In this document: positions 30,395 to 37,766 of the stretch, one piece after another | Layout: every line of letters starts with the position of its first letter | Position numbering within the stretch: the stretch's first letter is position 1 | Source: Gallibacterium genomosp. 1 | GTDB taxonomy: Bacteria; Pseudomonadota; Gammaproteobacteria; Enterobacterales; Pasteurellaceae | DNA length: 64,000 nucleotides | Direction: 5' to 3' | NCBI RefSeq assembly: GCF_000771875.1 | Contig: NZ_JPXX01000003.1 | Coordinates: forward strand, 38,593 to 102,592 | Program-made: the position numbers and the translations under genes | Notes under the pieces: model-generated | Told to the model about the DNA's origin: nothing | Database searches by the model: none | Seen by the model: the letters and a program-made list of their open reading frames with translations, nothing else

Positions 30395-31258
30395 CTAAAA
30401 ATCGTAATGTTTTAACGGATAACTCAGGAACTTCTCTGCCATAAAATCAATAAAACTGCGTACTTTCGCACTCATAAATTCTCGATTCATATAAGCAGCA
30501 TATAGTGTATGATTTCTGTTTGCCGGATGTGGCACAATTTGCAGATCTCCTTGCTTTAAATCATCCTCGCACAAGAAACTAGGCAAATAAGCAATGCCTT
30601 GAGCTGCCAATGCCAACTGATACAACATTAAGGTATTATTGCTTGAGATAATATCAATAAAATGATGATCGACTTGTGTATAAGTTGGGATTAAACCTTT
30701 ATGTTGCGTCCACGACTGCTCATTTAATTGTCCAAACTGCTGAATATATTTAGGACTAGCAACCCAGAAAAACGGCAAGCTGGCTAAGGGTTTTACAATT
30801 AAATTTTCTGCTGGATGTGCGGTAACTTTTAACGCCAAATCAAAACCTTGACCAACCAAATCAGTGTGATGATTATCCAACGAAAGCTGCAAATTCACTT
30901 GAGGATAGCGATGTTGATATTCAGCTAAAAATTCTGCGAAACGCCTTGTTGCAAACCAAACCGGTAAAGTGATTTTTAATGTCCCTTGCGGATGGATCGT
31001 TCCTTGACTCGCTATCTGTTTTGCCTCTTCAAGATCATCTAATGCCACCACACAACGTTGATAATAATCTGTACCAACTTCGGTTAAACTTAAACGCCTG
31101 CTTGTTCTATTTAATAATTTTGCCTGCAAATAATGTTCTAAGTTTGATAAATGTTTACTTACCATTGACGTGGACATATTCAACTGTTCTGCGGCTTTGC
31201 TAAAACTGCCTTTTTCGACTATCTGTCGAAATACTTTCATACTCTGTAAAGTGTCCAT
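30395..31258 (-). CDS. LysR-family transcriptional regulator
   Basis: A 287-residue regulator with an N-terminal winged helix-turn-helix (SFSKAAEQLNMSTSMVSKHLSNLEHYL, about 18-44) and a LysR effector-binding domain. The start ATG 31258 is preferred over 31264 because TAGGAA then lies about 7 bases ahead. It diverges from doxX with about 110 bp between starts, so doxX was probably its target; with doxX now truncated, its local role may be lost. The effector is unknown. Confidence 0.88.
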   Translation of the reverse strand: MDTLQSMKVFRQIVEKGSFSKAAEQLNMSTSMVSKHLSNLEHYLQAKLLNRTSRRLSLTEVGTDYYQRCVVALDDLEEAKQIASQGTIHPQGTLKITLPVWFATRRFAEFLAEYQHRYPQVNLQLSLDNHHTDLVGQGFDLALKVTAHPAENLIVKPLASLPFFWVASPKYIQQFGQLNEQSWTQHKGLIPTYTQVDHHFIDIISSNNTLMLYQLALAAQGIAYLPSFLCEDDLKQGDLQIVPHPANRNHTLYAAYMNREFMSAKVRSFIDFMAEKFLSYPLKHYDF

Positions 31259-31368
31259 TATCATTTCCTATTAAGAAAAAATACTTTTCTAAAAACCATA
31301 TCGTTTTCAGATTATGAAATCAATATACTAACTCACGTTTTCACTACTTAATTAAAAAAGGATAATTT

Positions 31369-31631
31369 ATGTCTAACTCTCAATCATTAAGCCATTACGG
31401 TTTAGGTTTATTGCGCATCGTTGCCGGTTACACTTTCCTACTGCACGGCAGCGCCAAATTATTTGCACTCCCACACGTTTCCGCTTTTGATGGCTTATCT
31501 GTTTTCTCATTATTGGGAATTGGCGGTGTTTTAGAATTAGTCGGTGGTATTTTATTAGTGCTAGGGCTATTCTCTAGAATCACAGCTTTTATCCTTTCCG
31601 GAGAAATGGCATTTGCCTATTTTATCAAACA
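31369..31631 (+). pseudogene. DoxX-family membrane protein, 3' end lost
   Basis: The first 87 or so codons encode a good DoxX-type protein (GLGLLRIVAGYTFLLHGSAK, then LLGIGGVLELVGGILLVLGLF), where the family is usually about 130-150 residues. Just after AFAYFIKQ the reading frame runs into the left end of the tnpB element and stops at 31668 with an alien tail. The missing last membrane segment is not found after the element either, so the 3' third is deleted, not simply displaced. Confidence 0.85.
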
Positions 31632-31760
31632 GTGCCGTAAAACTCTGCCCTTCAGGGCGGAGATATAAGGCACAAGCGAATCTGGCGTTTGTTGTTGTCG
31701 ATGTTGGCGAAAAATCAATAACAATATAAAATAGCACCATTTTTACACTCCTATTTTTGT

Positions 31761-32897
31761 ATGTTACTCCGCAAAGCCTTTAAGTTCGAGATAATGCCAA
31801 ACGGCAACCAAATCCGCAGAATTAAACAGTTCTGTGGTTGCTCTCGTTTTGTGTTCAATCGGGCATTGGCTTGGCAAAATGAACAATACGAGCAAGATAA
31901 CAGCTTTAAGTTCAGTTACACTAAAATCGCCAACTTGCTTCCACAATGGAAAAAAGAATTAGTTTGGCTAAAAGAATGTCATTCGCAAGTGCTGCAACAG
32001 TCGTTAAAAGACCTTGAAAATGCGTTTAAAAATTTCTTCCAACAGCGTTCAGATTTTCCAAAATTCAAGAAAAAAGGCGTAAAAGAAAGTTTTCGTTTTC
32101 CACAAGGTTGCAAGCTGGAGCAACAAAATAGCCGCATTTGGCTACCAAAAATCGGCTGGGTTCGTTATCGCAATAGTCGTGAGGTCATCGGCGAAATCAA
32201 AAATGTCACTGTCAGCCAGAAATGTGGACGCTTTTTCGTCAGTATTCAGACCGAGTTTGAATATCAAATTCCAATACACAACGGCGGTGAAATTGGTATT
32301 GATATGGGCGTGGCACGATTTGCCACACTTTCAAATGGTGAGTTTTTTGAACCGTTGAATGCGTTTAAAACCTATAAAGGCAAATTGGCAAAACTGCAAA
32401 AACGGCTTAAAAACAAGGTCAAATTTAGCCAAAATTGGCAGAAATTAAAGGCAAAAATCGCCAAATTGCATCATAAAATCGCTAATTGCCGCAAAGATTT
32501 TTTGCATAAAATCTCAACCCAAATCAGCAAAAACCACGCAATGATTTACATTGAAGATTTGCAAGTGGCAAATATGTCGAAATCCGCCAAAGGTACGGCG
32601 GAAACACCAGGCAAAAATGTTGCTGCAAAATCAGGTTTAAACCGTTCGATACTCGACCAATCGTGATTTGAGTTTCGCCGTCAGTTGAGCTACAAAACGC
32701 AATGGCAAGGTGGATTTTTAGTGGCAGTGCCAGCGCAAAATACCAGTCGAACTTGCCCTTGTTGTGGTCATGTAGCAAAAGAAAATCGCCAAACACAGGC
32801 TAATTTTGAGTGTGTAGAATGTGGCTACACAGAAAATGCCGATGTGGTTGGCGCGTTAAATGTATTGGGGCGTGGGCGAGTTATCGTCCACGCGTAA
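31761..32897 (+). pseudogene. tnpB: tnpB RNA-guided nuclease gene with one in-frame TGA
   Basis: TnpB is the RuvC-like, omegaRNA-guided ancestor of Cas12. The frame codes for 378 positions but codon 302 is TGA (32664-32666), where related proteins have Trp in SILDQSW-FEF. Before it lie the HTH region and RuvC Asp181 (GIDMGVARFATLS) and Glu265 (IYIEDLQVANMS). After it, in the same frame, lie the zinc ribbon CPCC...CVEC and the third catalytic Asp in NADVVGALN. The truncated product would lack the last catalytic residue, so this copy is probably dead unless the stop is read through. Confidence 0.85.
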
Positions 32898-33041
32898 TAA
32901 AATGTCAGGGCAGGACATGCCCGTAGAGCTTGTGAAGTGAATCGCATTAGCGGTCAGCAGCAAGAACCCACCGAGAGTAGCCTATTGTTTTAAATGGGCA
33001 CTGGTAGGAATCCCCGTCCTTTAGGGCGGGGAGGATGTCAA
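32898..33041 (+). ncRNA. Possible TnpB guide RNA (omegaRNA) scaffold
   Basis: The 144 bases from the tnpB stop to the right end of the element contain no ORF and several short stems (GGGCAGGACATGCCC near 32913, and the right-end hairpin). In this family the omegaRNA is made from the tnpB 3' end and right end, and its guide is the DNA just beyond, here the last bases of the mscS-like gene. Inferred from the family, not shown directly. Confidence 0.45.
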
Positions 33042-33048
33042 CTTAATC

Positions 33049-33948
33049 TTAATTCAGTTGTTTAATTTGTATCGGGTTATCATACAAATTCACACCACCT
33101 TTTACACCAAAATCAAGTGTTGTAACATTATATGCAATAGAAATATCTTCTTGTTCAAAACGTTTTTTAATCGCCATTATCATTTGATGAATACATTCTA
33201 AATACTGATCGTGGTCAATAAATTCAACCCACACTCGTAATTCAAAATTATAGGTAGAAGCGCCTATTTCAGTAAAAAAGAAATGAGGCTGATTTTCCTC
33301 ATCCAATAATAATCCCGACAATTTCCCAATTTCATCTAATGCAACCGCTTTAACTTTTTGTAAATCATCACCATAAGATACTCCGGTAGAAACCACCGCA
33401 ACTCTTTTTCCTAATGAAGAATAATTTATTACGTTTTGTGAATAAATTAGTTGATTGGGAATATGCACTCGTTGCCCATCTTCGGTTAACACCGTTGTTA
33501 CAAAAGTCCCTATTTTCTCGACACATCCATATTGACCATTGATATTCACCCAATCATTAACTTTAAACGGCACTAATATGTTCACTAACATACCAGAAAA
33601 GAAATTACCAATAGTCTCTTTAGTTGCAAAACCAACAACGATACCGATTACCCCAGCACTTGCTAATATTTGTGTTAAAACGCCTTGTAGCCCTAATAAA
33701 TGAATTGCAATAAAGTAACCTATCAGCAAGCATAAAATGCGTAATGTAAACGCAATAACTGAGTTAATGTTATGCACTTGATTAGAAGAATCTTGGTGAA
33801 GATGTTTTTTATAAAATTTTTTAATTTGAGCTGAAATAAAGTGAGCTAAAAAAATCACCAATATAGATGCGATGACATTTATCGCATAATCTGAAATTAC
33901 AGCTAATGTTCGATCAAACCAAGATAACCAATATTCACTTGTTTTCAT
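33049..33948 (-). CDS. MscS-family mechanosensitive channel
   Basis: Small-conductance mechanosensitive channel that releases solutes on osmotic downshock. From ATG 33948 the protein is 299 residues, with three membrane segments in the first 120; the pore-lining helix has GVIGIVVGFATKETIGNFFSGM. A beta domain (PFKVNDWVNINGQYGCVEKIG, RVHIPNQLIYSQNVINYS) and a C-terminal alpha/beta domain follow. A start at 34008 would overlap the gene ahead and lacks support. The tnpB element ends 8 bp after its stop. Confidence 0.9.
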   Translation of the reverse strand: MKTSEYWLSWFDRTLAVISDYAINVIASILVIFLAHFISAQIKKFYKKHLHQDSSNQVHNINSVIAFTLRILCLLIGYFIAIHLLGLQGVLTQILASAGVIGIVVGFATKETIGNFFSGMLVNILVPFKVNDWVNINGQYGCVEKIGTFVTTVLTEDGQRVHIPNQLIYSQNVINYSSLGKRVAVVSTGVSYGDDLQKVKAVALDEIGKLSGLLLDEENQPHFFFTEIGASTYNFELRVWVEFIDHDQYLECIHQMIMAIKKRFEQEDISIAYNVTTLDFGVKGGVNLYDNPIQIKQLN

Positions 33949-33953
33949 AGGAA

Positions 33954-34181
33954 TTAATTTTTCCACCACAATAATCCTCCAATCACAACCACGAAAATCA
34001 CAAACCAAATCAGTTGTACTTTTGCATTTTGCTTATTCATTGCCTGACGATGTTCAACATCCTGCGATAATCTCTGCTGATAAACGCGCTTTGCAGCTTC
34101 ATCGTGTAGTGCCGTTTGACAAAACGGACAAAAATCCAACTCTTCATTCACTTTTTTCTCACACTTAGGGCAAGACAACAT
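33954..34181 (-). CDS. Small zinc-ribbon membrane protein
   Basis: A 75-residue protein with an N-terminal zinc ribbon (CPKC at 4-7 and CPFC at 18-21), a charged middle, and one C-terminal membrane helix (LIWFVIFVVVIGGLLWW, about 57-73). It would sit in the inner membrane with the ribbon in the cytoplasm. The stop lies 5 bases before the mscS-like ATG, so the two genes are one unit. I do not recognise a named family; a helper of the channel is only a guess. Confidence 0.8.
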   Translation of the reverse strand: MLSCPKCEKKVNEELDFCPFCQTALHDEAAKRVYQQRLSQDVEHRQAMNKQNAKVQLIWFVIFVVVIGGLLWWKN

Positions 34182-34431
34182 AGAAAACTCCTCCTCTCAA
34201 TTTAGAGCCGTTACTATAACAAAATGTATGACAAAACGCTTCAGTACATAAATCAAGATAAAAATAGATAAAAATTAATTTTAAGCGCAATTTTTTGATA
34301 AAAACAAAACAACAAAGAATAAATTAAGTAAAAAATAATAATTTTTTACTAGAAATACTAGATAAAATCTAATTTACTGCTATGATATATAGCCATTAAC
34401 AACTTATAAAAGATAATAAGAGGACTTTCGT

Positions 34432-36015
34432 ATGTGTGGATTCGTTTTTTCATCTTCAGCACAAACATCCGGTGCATTTAAACAGAGTTTTGATCATATT
34501 TTTCATCGAGGGCCGGATCATCAAGCCGTTATTTATGCGGATGATGCCACTTGGGGCTTCCATCGCTTATCTATTATGGATTTAAGCTCACAAGGCAACC
34601 AACCGTTCCAATATGAAGGCATTTCCTTAATCTGTAACGGAGAAATTTATAACTACGAAGAACTAAAATCTTTATTATCAAGTAGTTACAGTTTTCAATC
34701 CGGCAGTGACTGCGAAGTGCTTATCCCACTTTATCAACGTGTCGGTGTGGATGTGATGATGAAAATGTTAGATGCGGAATTTGCGTTGGTATTAAAAGAC
34801 AGCCACACCGGCGATTTAATTGCCGGACGTGATCCCATCGGCATTCGCCCAATGTTTTATGGTTTTGATAAAGAGAGCGGCGGCATCGCATTCTCTTCCG
34901 AAGCGAAAGGGCTTATCGGCTGGTGTCGTGACATTCAACCATTCCCACCCGGACACTATTATTTGAACGGTGAATTTATCTGCTATAACGATATTGCCGA
35001 TCCGAAAGTGATGCGTGATCAAGATCTTGATACCATCACACAAACATTGAGAACAAAACTTGAAACAGCAGTGATTAAGCGTTTGCATTCTGATGCACCG
35101 CTCGGATTTCTGTTAAGTGGCGGTTTAGATTCCTCCTTAGTATGTGCGATTGCGCAGAAACACTTGGATAAACCAATCAAAACCTTTGCGATTGGAATGG
35201 ATACCGATCCGATCGATTTAAAATATGCGAAAGAGGTTGCCGATTATCTCGGTTCTGAACATACCGAAGTCATTATGAGCAAAGATGAAGTGTTGGATGC
35301 GTTGGAAAAAGTGATTTGGCATTTAGAAACTTGGGATATTACGACCATTCGAGCCAGTATTGGAATGTATTTGGTGTGTAAATATATTCACGAAAAAACA
35401 GACTTAAAAGTGCTTTTGACTGGTGAAGTGAGTGATGAAATTTTTGGTTATAAATATACTGACTTTGCACCGAATGCTGCAGAATTTCAAAAGGAGGCGC
35501 AAAAACGTATTCGTGAATTATATATGTATGATGTACTACGGGCTGATCGCTGTTTAGCTGCTAACTCATTGGAAGCACGCGTACCATTTGGTGATATTGA
35601 TTTCGTTGATTACGCAATGAGCATTAACCCTGAGAAAAAAATGAATGTTTACAACAAAGGGAAATATTTATTACGCAAAGCCTTTGAGGGGACAAACTAT
35701 CTGCCGGATAACATTTTATATCGAGAAAAAGCAGCATTCAGTGATGCAGTAGGGCATTCAATGGTTGACCACTTAAAAGCTTTTGCTGAAAGCAAATATA
35801 GCGATGAAGAGTTGGCGCAGGCAAAACAAAAATATCCATACGGCACACCATTTACCAAAGAATCATTGCTTTATCGTGATATTTTTGAAAAATTCTATCC
35901 GGGGCAAAGCCATTGGATTAAAAGTTTCTGGATGCCGAATAAAGAATGGGAAGGGTGCAATGTAAATGACCCTAGTGCACGTGTGCTGAATAACTATGGC
36001 GACAGTGGTAAATAA
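34432..36015 (+). CDS. asnB: Asparagine synthetase B (glutamine-hydrolysing)
   Basis: Makes asparagine from aspartate, ATP and glutamine. Cys2 (after Met removal the N-terminal nucleophile of the glutaminase domain) is present in MCGFVF, followed by RGPDHQ and ICNGEIYNYEEL. The synthetase domain has the PP-loop LLSGGLDSSLVCAIA near residue 230 and LTGEVSDEIFGYKY. The protein is 527 residues, somewhat shorter than the 554 of E. coli, mostly at the C-terminus. Single gene; TATGAT at 34381 is a possible -10. Confidence 0.95.
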   Translation: MCGFVFSSSAQTSGAFKQSFDHIFHRGPDHQAVIYADDATWGFHRLSIMDLSSQGNQPFQYEGISLICNGEIYNYEELKSLLSSSYSFQSGSDCEVLIPLYQRVGVDVMMKMLDAEFALVLKDSHTGDLIAGRDPIGIRPMFYGFDKESGGIAFSSEAKGLIGWCRDIQPFPPGHYYLNGEFICYNDIADPKVMRDQDLDTITQTLRTKLETAVIKRLHSDAPLGFLLSGGLDSSLVCAIAQKHLDKPIKTFAIGMDTDPIDLKYAKEVADYLGSEHTEVIMSKDEVLDALEKVIWHLETWDITTIRASIGMYLVCKYIHEKTDLKVLLTGEVSDEIFGYKYTDFAPNAAEFQKEAQKRIRELYMYDVLRADRCLAANSLEARVPFGDIDFVDYAMSINPEKKMNVYNKGKYLLRKAFEGTNYLPDNILYREKAAFSDAVGHSMVDHLKAFAESKYSDEELAQAKQKYPYGTPFTKESLLYRDIFEKFYPGQSHWIKSFWMPNKEWEGCNVNDPSARVLNNYGDSGK

Positions 36016-36329
36016 CATTATTCAATAAGAATAAATAAATCTGCATTTTTAATCTCAGCTCAAATTGCTCAAGATTAAAGTGCAGATTATTACCATCCTA
36101 AAATCATTTTCATATTATTAGTATCAAAATTCATTTTTGATTTAATTCACAAATTCAACTTTTTTGCTTTTTTTCTTTATTTATATTGTTTACTCCAAAA
36201 TAGAGTAGTTATATTAAATTTTTGTTTATAAAAGCTAACATATTGATTATATTGATTTTATTTAAAAGCGTTTTTTAAATATCTCTACCTTTACGTATAA
36301 ATTTACAGTTATTGATTAAAATTTACTTG
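36016..36329. other. asnB terminator and AT-rich spacer before the fimbrial operon
   Basis: A 17-bp imperfect inverted repeat (36038-36055 with 36072-36088, starting AATCTGCA and ending TGCAGATT) probably ends asnB transcription. From 36100 to 36321 the DNA is very AT-rich with no ORF, a composition often bound by H-NS-like silencers upstream of fimbrial operons. No inverted repeats for a flipping promoter are seen. Confidence 0.6.
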
Positions 36330-36357
36330 CCCCCCCCCCCTGAAACTTATGTATACT
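36322..36357 (+). promoter_or_regulatory. Fimbrial promoter with poly-C spacer
   Basis: TTGCCC (36327-36332) as -35 and TATACT (36352-36357, 5 of 6) as -10 are separated by 19 bases, and most of the spacer is the C-run. A loss of two Cs would give the ideal 17. TTTACT at 36322 is an alternative -35. Transcription would begin near 36364, with GAAGGAG at 36381-36387 as ribosome site for the pilin. Confidence 0.65.
36330..36340 (+). repeat. 11-C homopolymer tract (phase-variation candidate)
   Basis: Eleven consecutive C residues in a very AT-rich region, placed between the -35 and -10 of the fimbrial promoter. Slipped-strand mispairing at such tracts changes promoter spacing and switches expression in Neisseria and Haemophilus surface genes. 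Confidence 0.85.
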
Positions 36358-36398
36358 TTCACGTAAATTAACTTAATCCTGAAGGAGTATTTAAAAAA

Positions 36399-36971
36399 AT
36401 GAAAAAATTACTTTTAACAACTTTAATTACCGTTGGTTTGGGCTTATCAGCACAAGGTGCATTTGCGCAGGATTCAACGCATGTAGCTAGTGGTAATATT
36501 AATTTCACTGGAAAAGTACAGGATATGACTTGTACTATTGAAGGTGGTGCAGATAAGAACGTAGTATTAGATACTGTTCAAGTAGCAAATTTCACTGGAC
36601 AAGGCACTACAGCAGCACCAAAGCCATTTAATATTGTGTTAAAAGACTGCATACGTAAAAGTGGCGGTCCTATAACTAATGTATATGCATATTTTGAGGA
36701 TGAACCAGATAAAGTAAATAGGGACGGTTTGTTAATAAACAAAGCTAGTAACTCACCAGCTGAAGGTGTGGCTGTGCAATTGCTCCGCGGTGATGGCTCA
36801 GCAATTAAAGTTACAGATGATGAATTAACGCAGGCAGGAACTCAAAAAGTTGCTTACACCACGGATAACAGTGTTACTTTTAAATATATAGCACGGTACT
36901 ATGCAACGGCTGCCAGTGTAACTGCTGGACCGGTGCAAGCAAGTGTGAAATACAATCTTGCATACGAATAA
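36399..36971 (+). CDS. Major fimbrial subunit (F17-like pilin)
   Basis: Secreted structural pilin of a chaperone/usher fimbria. The 190 residues have a signal peptide (1-23, cleavage after GAFA), a donor-strand segment (about 28-40, HVASGNINFTGKV), the disulfide pair Cys45 and Cys84, and the usual penultimate tyrosine motif (YNLAYE). Composition is Thr, Ala and Gly rich as for pilins. Ribosome site GAAGGAG is strong. It is first in the operon and followed by a hairpin, so it should be made in excess over the later genes. It fits the FlfA/F17-A type by build and operon layout. Confidence 0.9.
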   Translation: MKKLLLTTLITVGLGLSAQGAFAQDSTHVASGNINFTGKVQDMTCTIEGGADKNVVLDTVQVANFTGQGTTAAPKPFNIVLKDCIRKSGGPITNVYAYFEDEPDKVNRDGLLINKASNSPAEGVAVQLLRGDGSAIKVTDDELTQAGTQKVAYTTDNSVTFKYIARYYATAASVTAGPVQASVKYNLAYE

Positions 36972-36984
36972 TCTTTTTCTACTT

Positions 36985-37013
36985 ATCGGGCAGATTTCCT
37001 GCCCGATTTTTTA
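36985..37013 (+). terminator. Intra-operon attenuator after the pilin gene
   Basis: ATCGGGCAG pairs with CTGCCCGAT around ATTTC, followed by TTTTTAC. It is a good intrinsic terminator between the pilin and the chaperone, so only read-through makes the assembly genes. Confidence 0.85.
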
Positions 37014-37073
37014 CTTATCTATTTTATTGCACTTTTATTAATGGTTTTATTGAGAGTTTTATTAGAGGGGCTT

Positions 37074-37766
37074 ATGTTGAGATATTTTTTCACCATCATC
37101 ATCGCCTTGTGGGCAATGTCAGTTTCAGCAAATGTGGTTATCACCGGCACTCGGGTGATTTATCCTTCTAATCAAAAAACAGTGAGTGTGCAACTTACGA
37201 ATGCCGGCACAAAACCTTCTTTAGTTCAAGCTTGGATTGACAATGGCGACCCTCAAGCCGCACCGGAAACAATTAAAACCCCATTTGTGATTACACCACC
37301 GATTTCTCGTATTGACGGAAATAAAGGGCAAACATTGCGTATTACTTATACTGGCGCATCATTGCCTAAAGACCGTGAATCTATTTTCTATTTAAATGTG
37401 TTAGATATTCCGCCAAAACCAAAAGACCAAAGTCAAAATTATTTACAAATCGCCTTGCGTAGCCGTATTAAACTCTTTTTCCGCCCTGTGGAATTAACCA
37501 TTTCACCGAGCGATGCCTATTCACAAGTAAAATGGCGTGGGCAAGGTAAACAATTGCTTGTGGATAATCCAACCCCGTATTACATCACGTATCCTGAAGT
37601 GAAAGTTGGTACCGCAGAAACTGTGAGTGCGAATATGATAGCTCCATTCTCACAAGCGACTTTTCAATTAAATAAAGCTCTTCCAGCGACAGCAACAACC
37701 GTAACTTGGACTGTTATCAACGATTATGGTGCGACTCCAAGTGGCACTAGCACTATGCAACATTAA
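37074..37766 (+). CDS. Periplasmic fimbrial chaperone
   Basis: PapD-like chaperone that caps pilin subunits in the periplasm. Using ATG 37074 (GAGGGG 4 bases ahead) the 230-residue product starts with a signal peptide ending in SVSA. Domain 1 has TGTRVIYPSNQKTVSVQL and NKGQTLRITYTG, with the alternating hydrophobic G1 strand SIFYLNVLDIPPKP; the usual R and K anchor residues are in place. Its stop overlaps the usher start by one base. Confidence 0.92.
   Translation: MLRYFFTIIIALWAMSVSANVVITGTRVIYPSNQKTVSVQLTNAGTKPSLVQAWIDNGDPQAAPETIKTPFVITPPISRIDGNKGQTLRITYTGASLPKDRESIFYLNVLDIPPKPKDQSQNYLQIALRSRIKLFFRPVELTISPSDAYSQVKWRGQGKQLLVDNPTPYYITYPEVKVGTAETVSANMIAPFSQATFQLNKALPATATTVTWTVINDYGATPSGTSTMQH

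Larger units (their letters stand above)
31632..33041 (+). mobile_element. IS200/IS605-type (tnpB-only) insertion element
   Basis: Left end: outer GTGCC / GGCAC (31632-31636, 31669-31673) around a subterminal hairpin CTCTGCCC-TTCA-GGGCGGAG (31643-31662). Right end: hairpin CCCCGTCC-TTTA-GGGCGGGG (33012-33031) and then GAGGATGTCAA. Such imperfect hairpin ends with no terminal inverted repeats or target duplication are typical of the family. Only tnpB is present; no tnpA (Y1 transposase) is seen, so movement would need one in trans. The exact boundaries are estimated. Confidence 0.85.

Noticed and set aside
32664..32666. UGA as a Trp or selenocysteine codon in tnpB
   Set aside because: TGA is used as a normal stop elsewhere in the window (for example pepP and nagB), and no SECIS-like stem directly follows; a point mutation is simpler.
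31632..33041. Active transposon with tnpA
   Set aside because: No HUH Y1 transposase frame exists between the ends or beside them; tnpB itself is interrupted.
36100..36400. Invertible promoter element for the fimbria
   Set aside because: No flanking inverted repeats and no recombinase gene nearby; the C-tract explains variation better.
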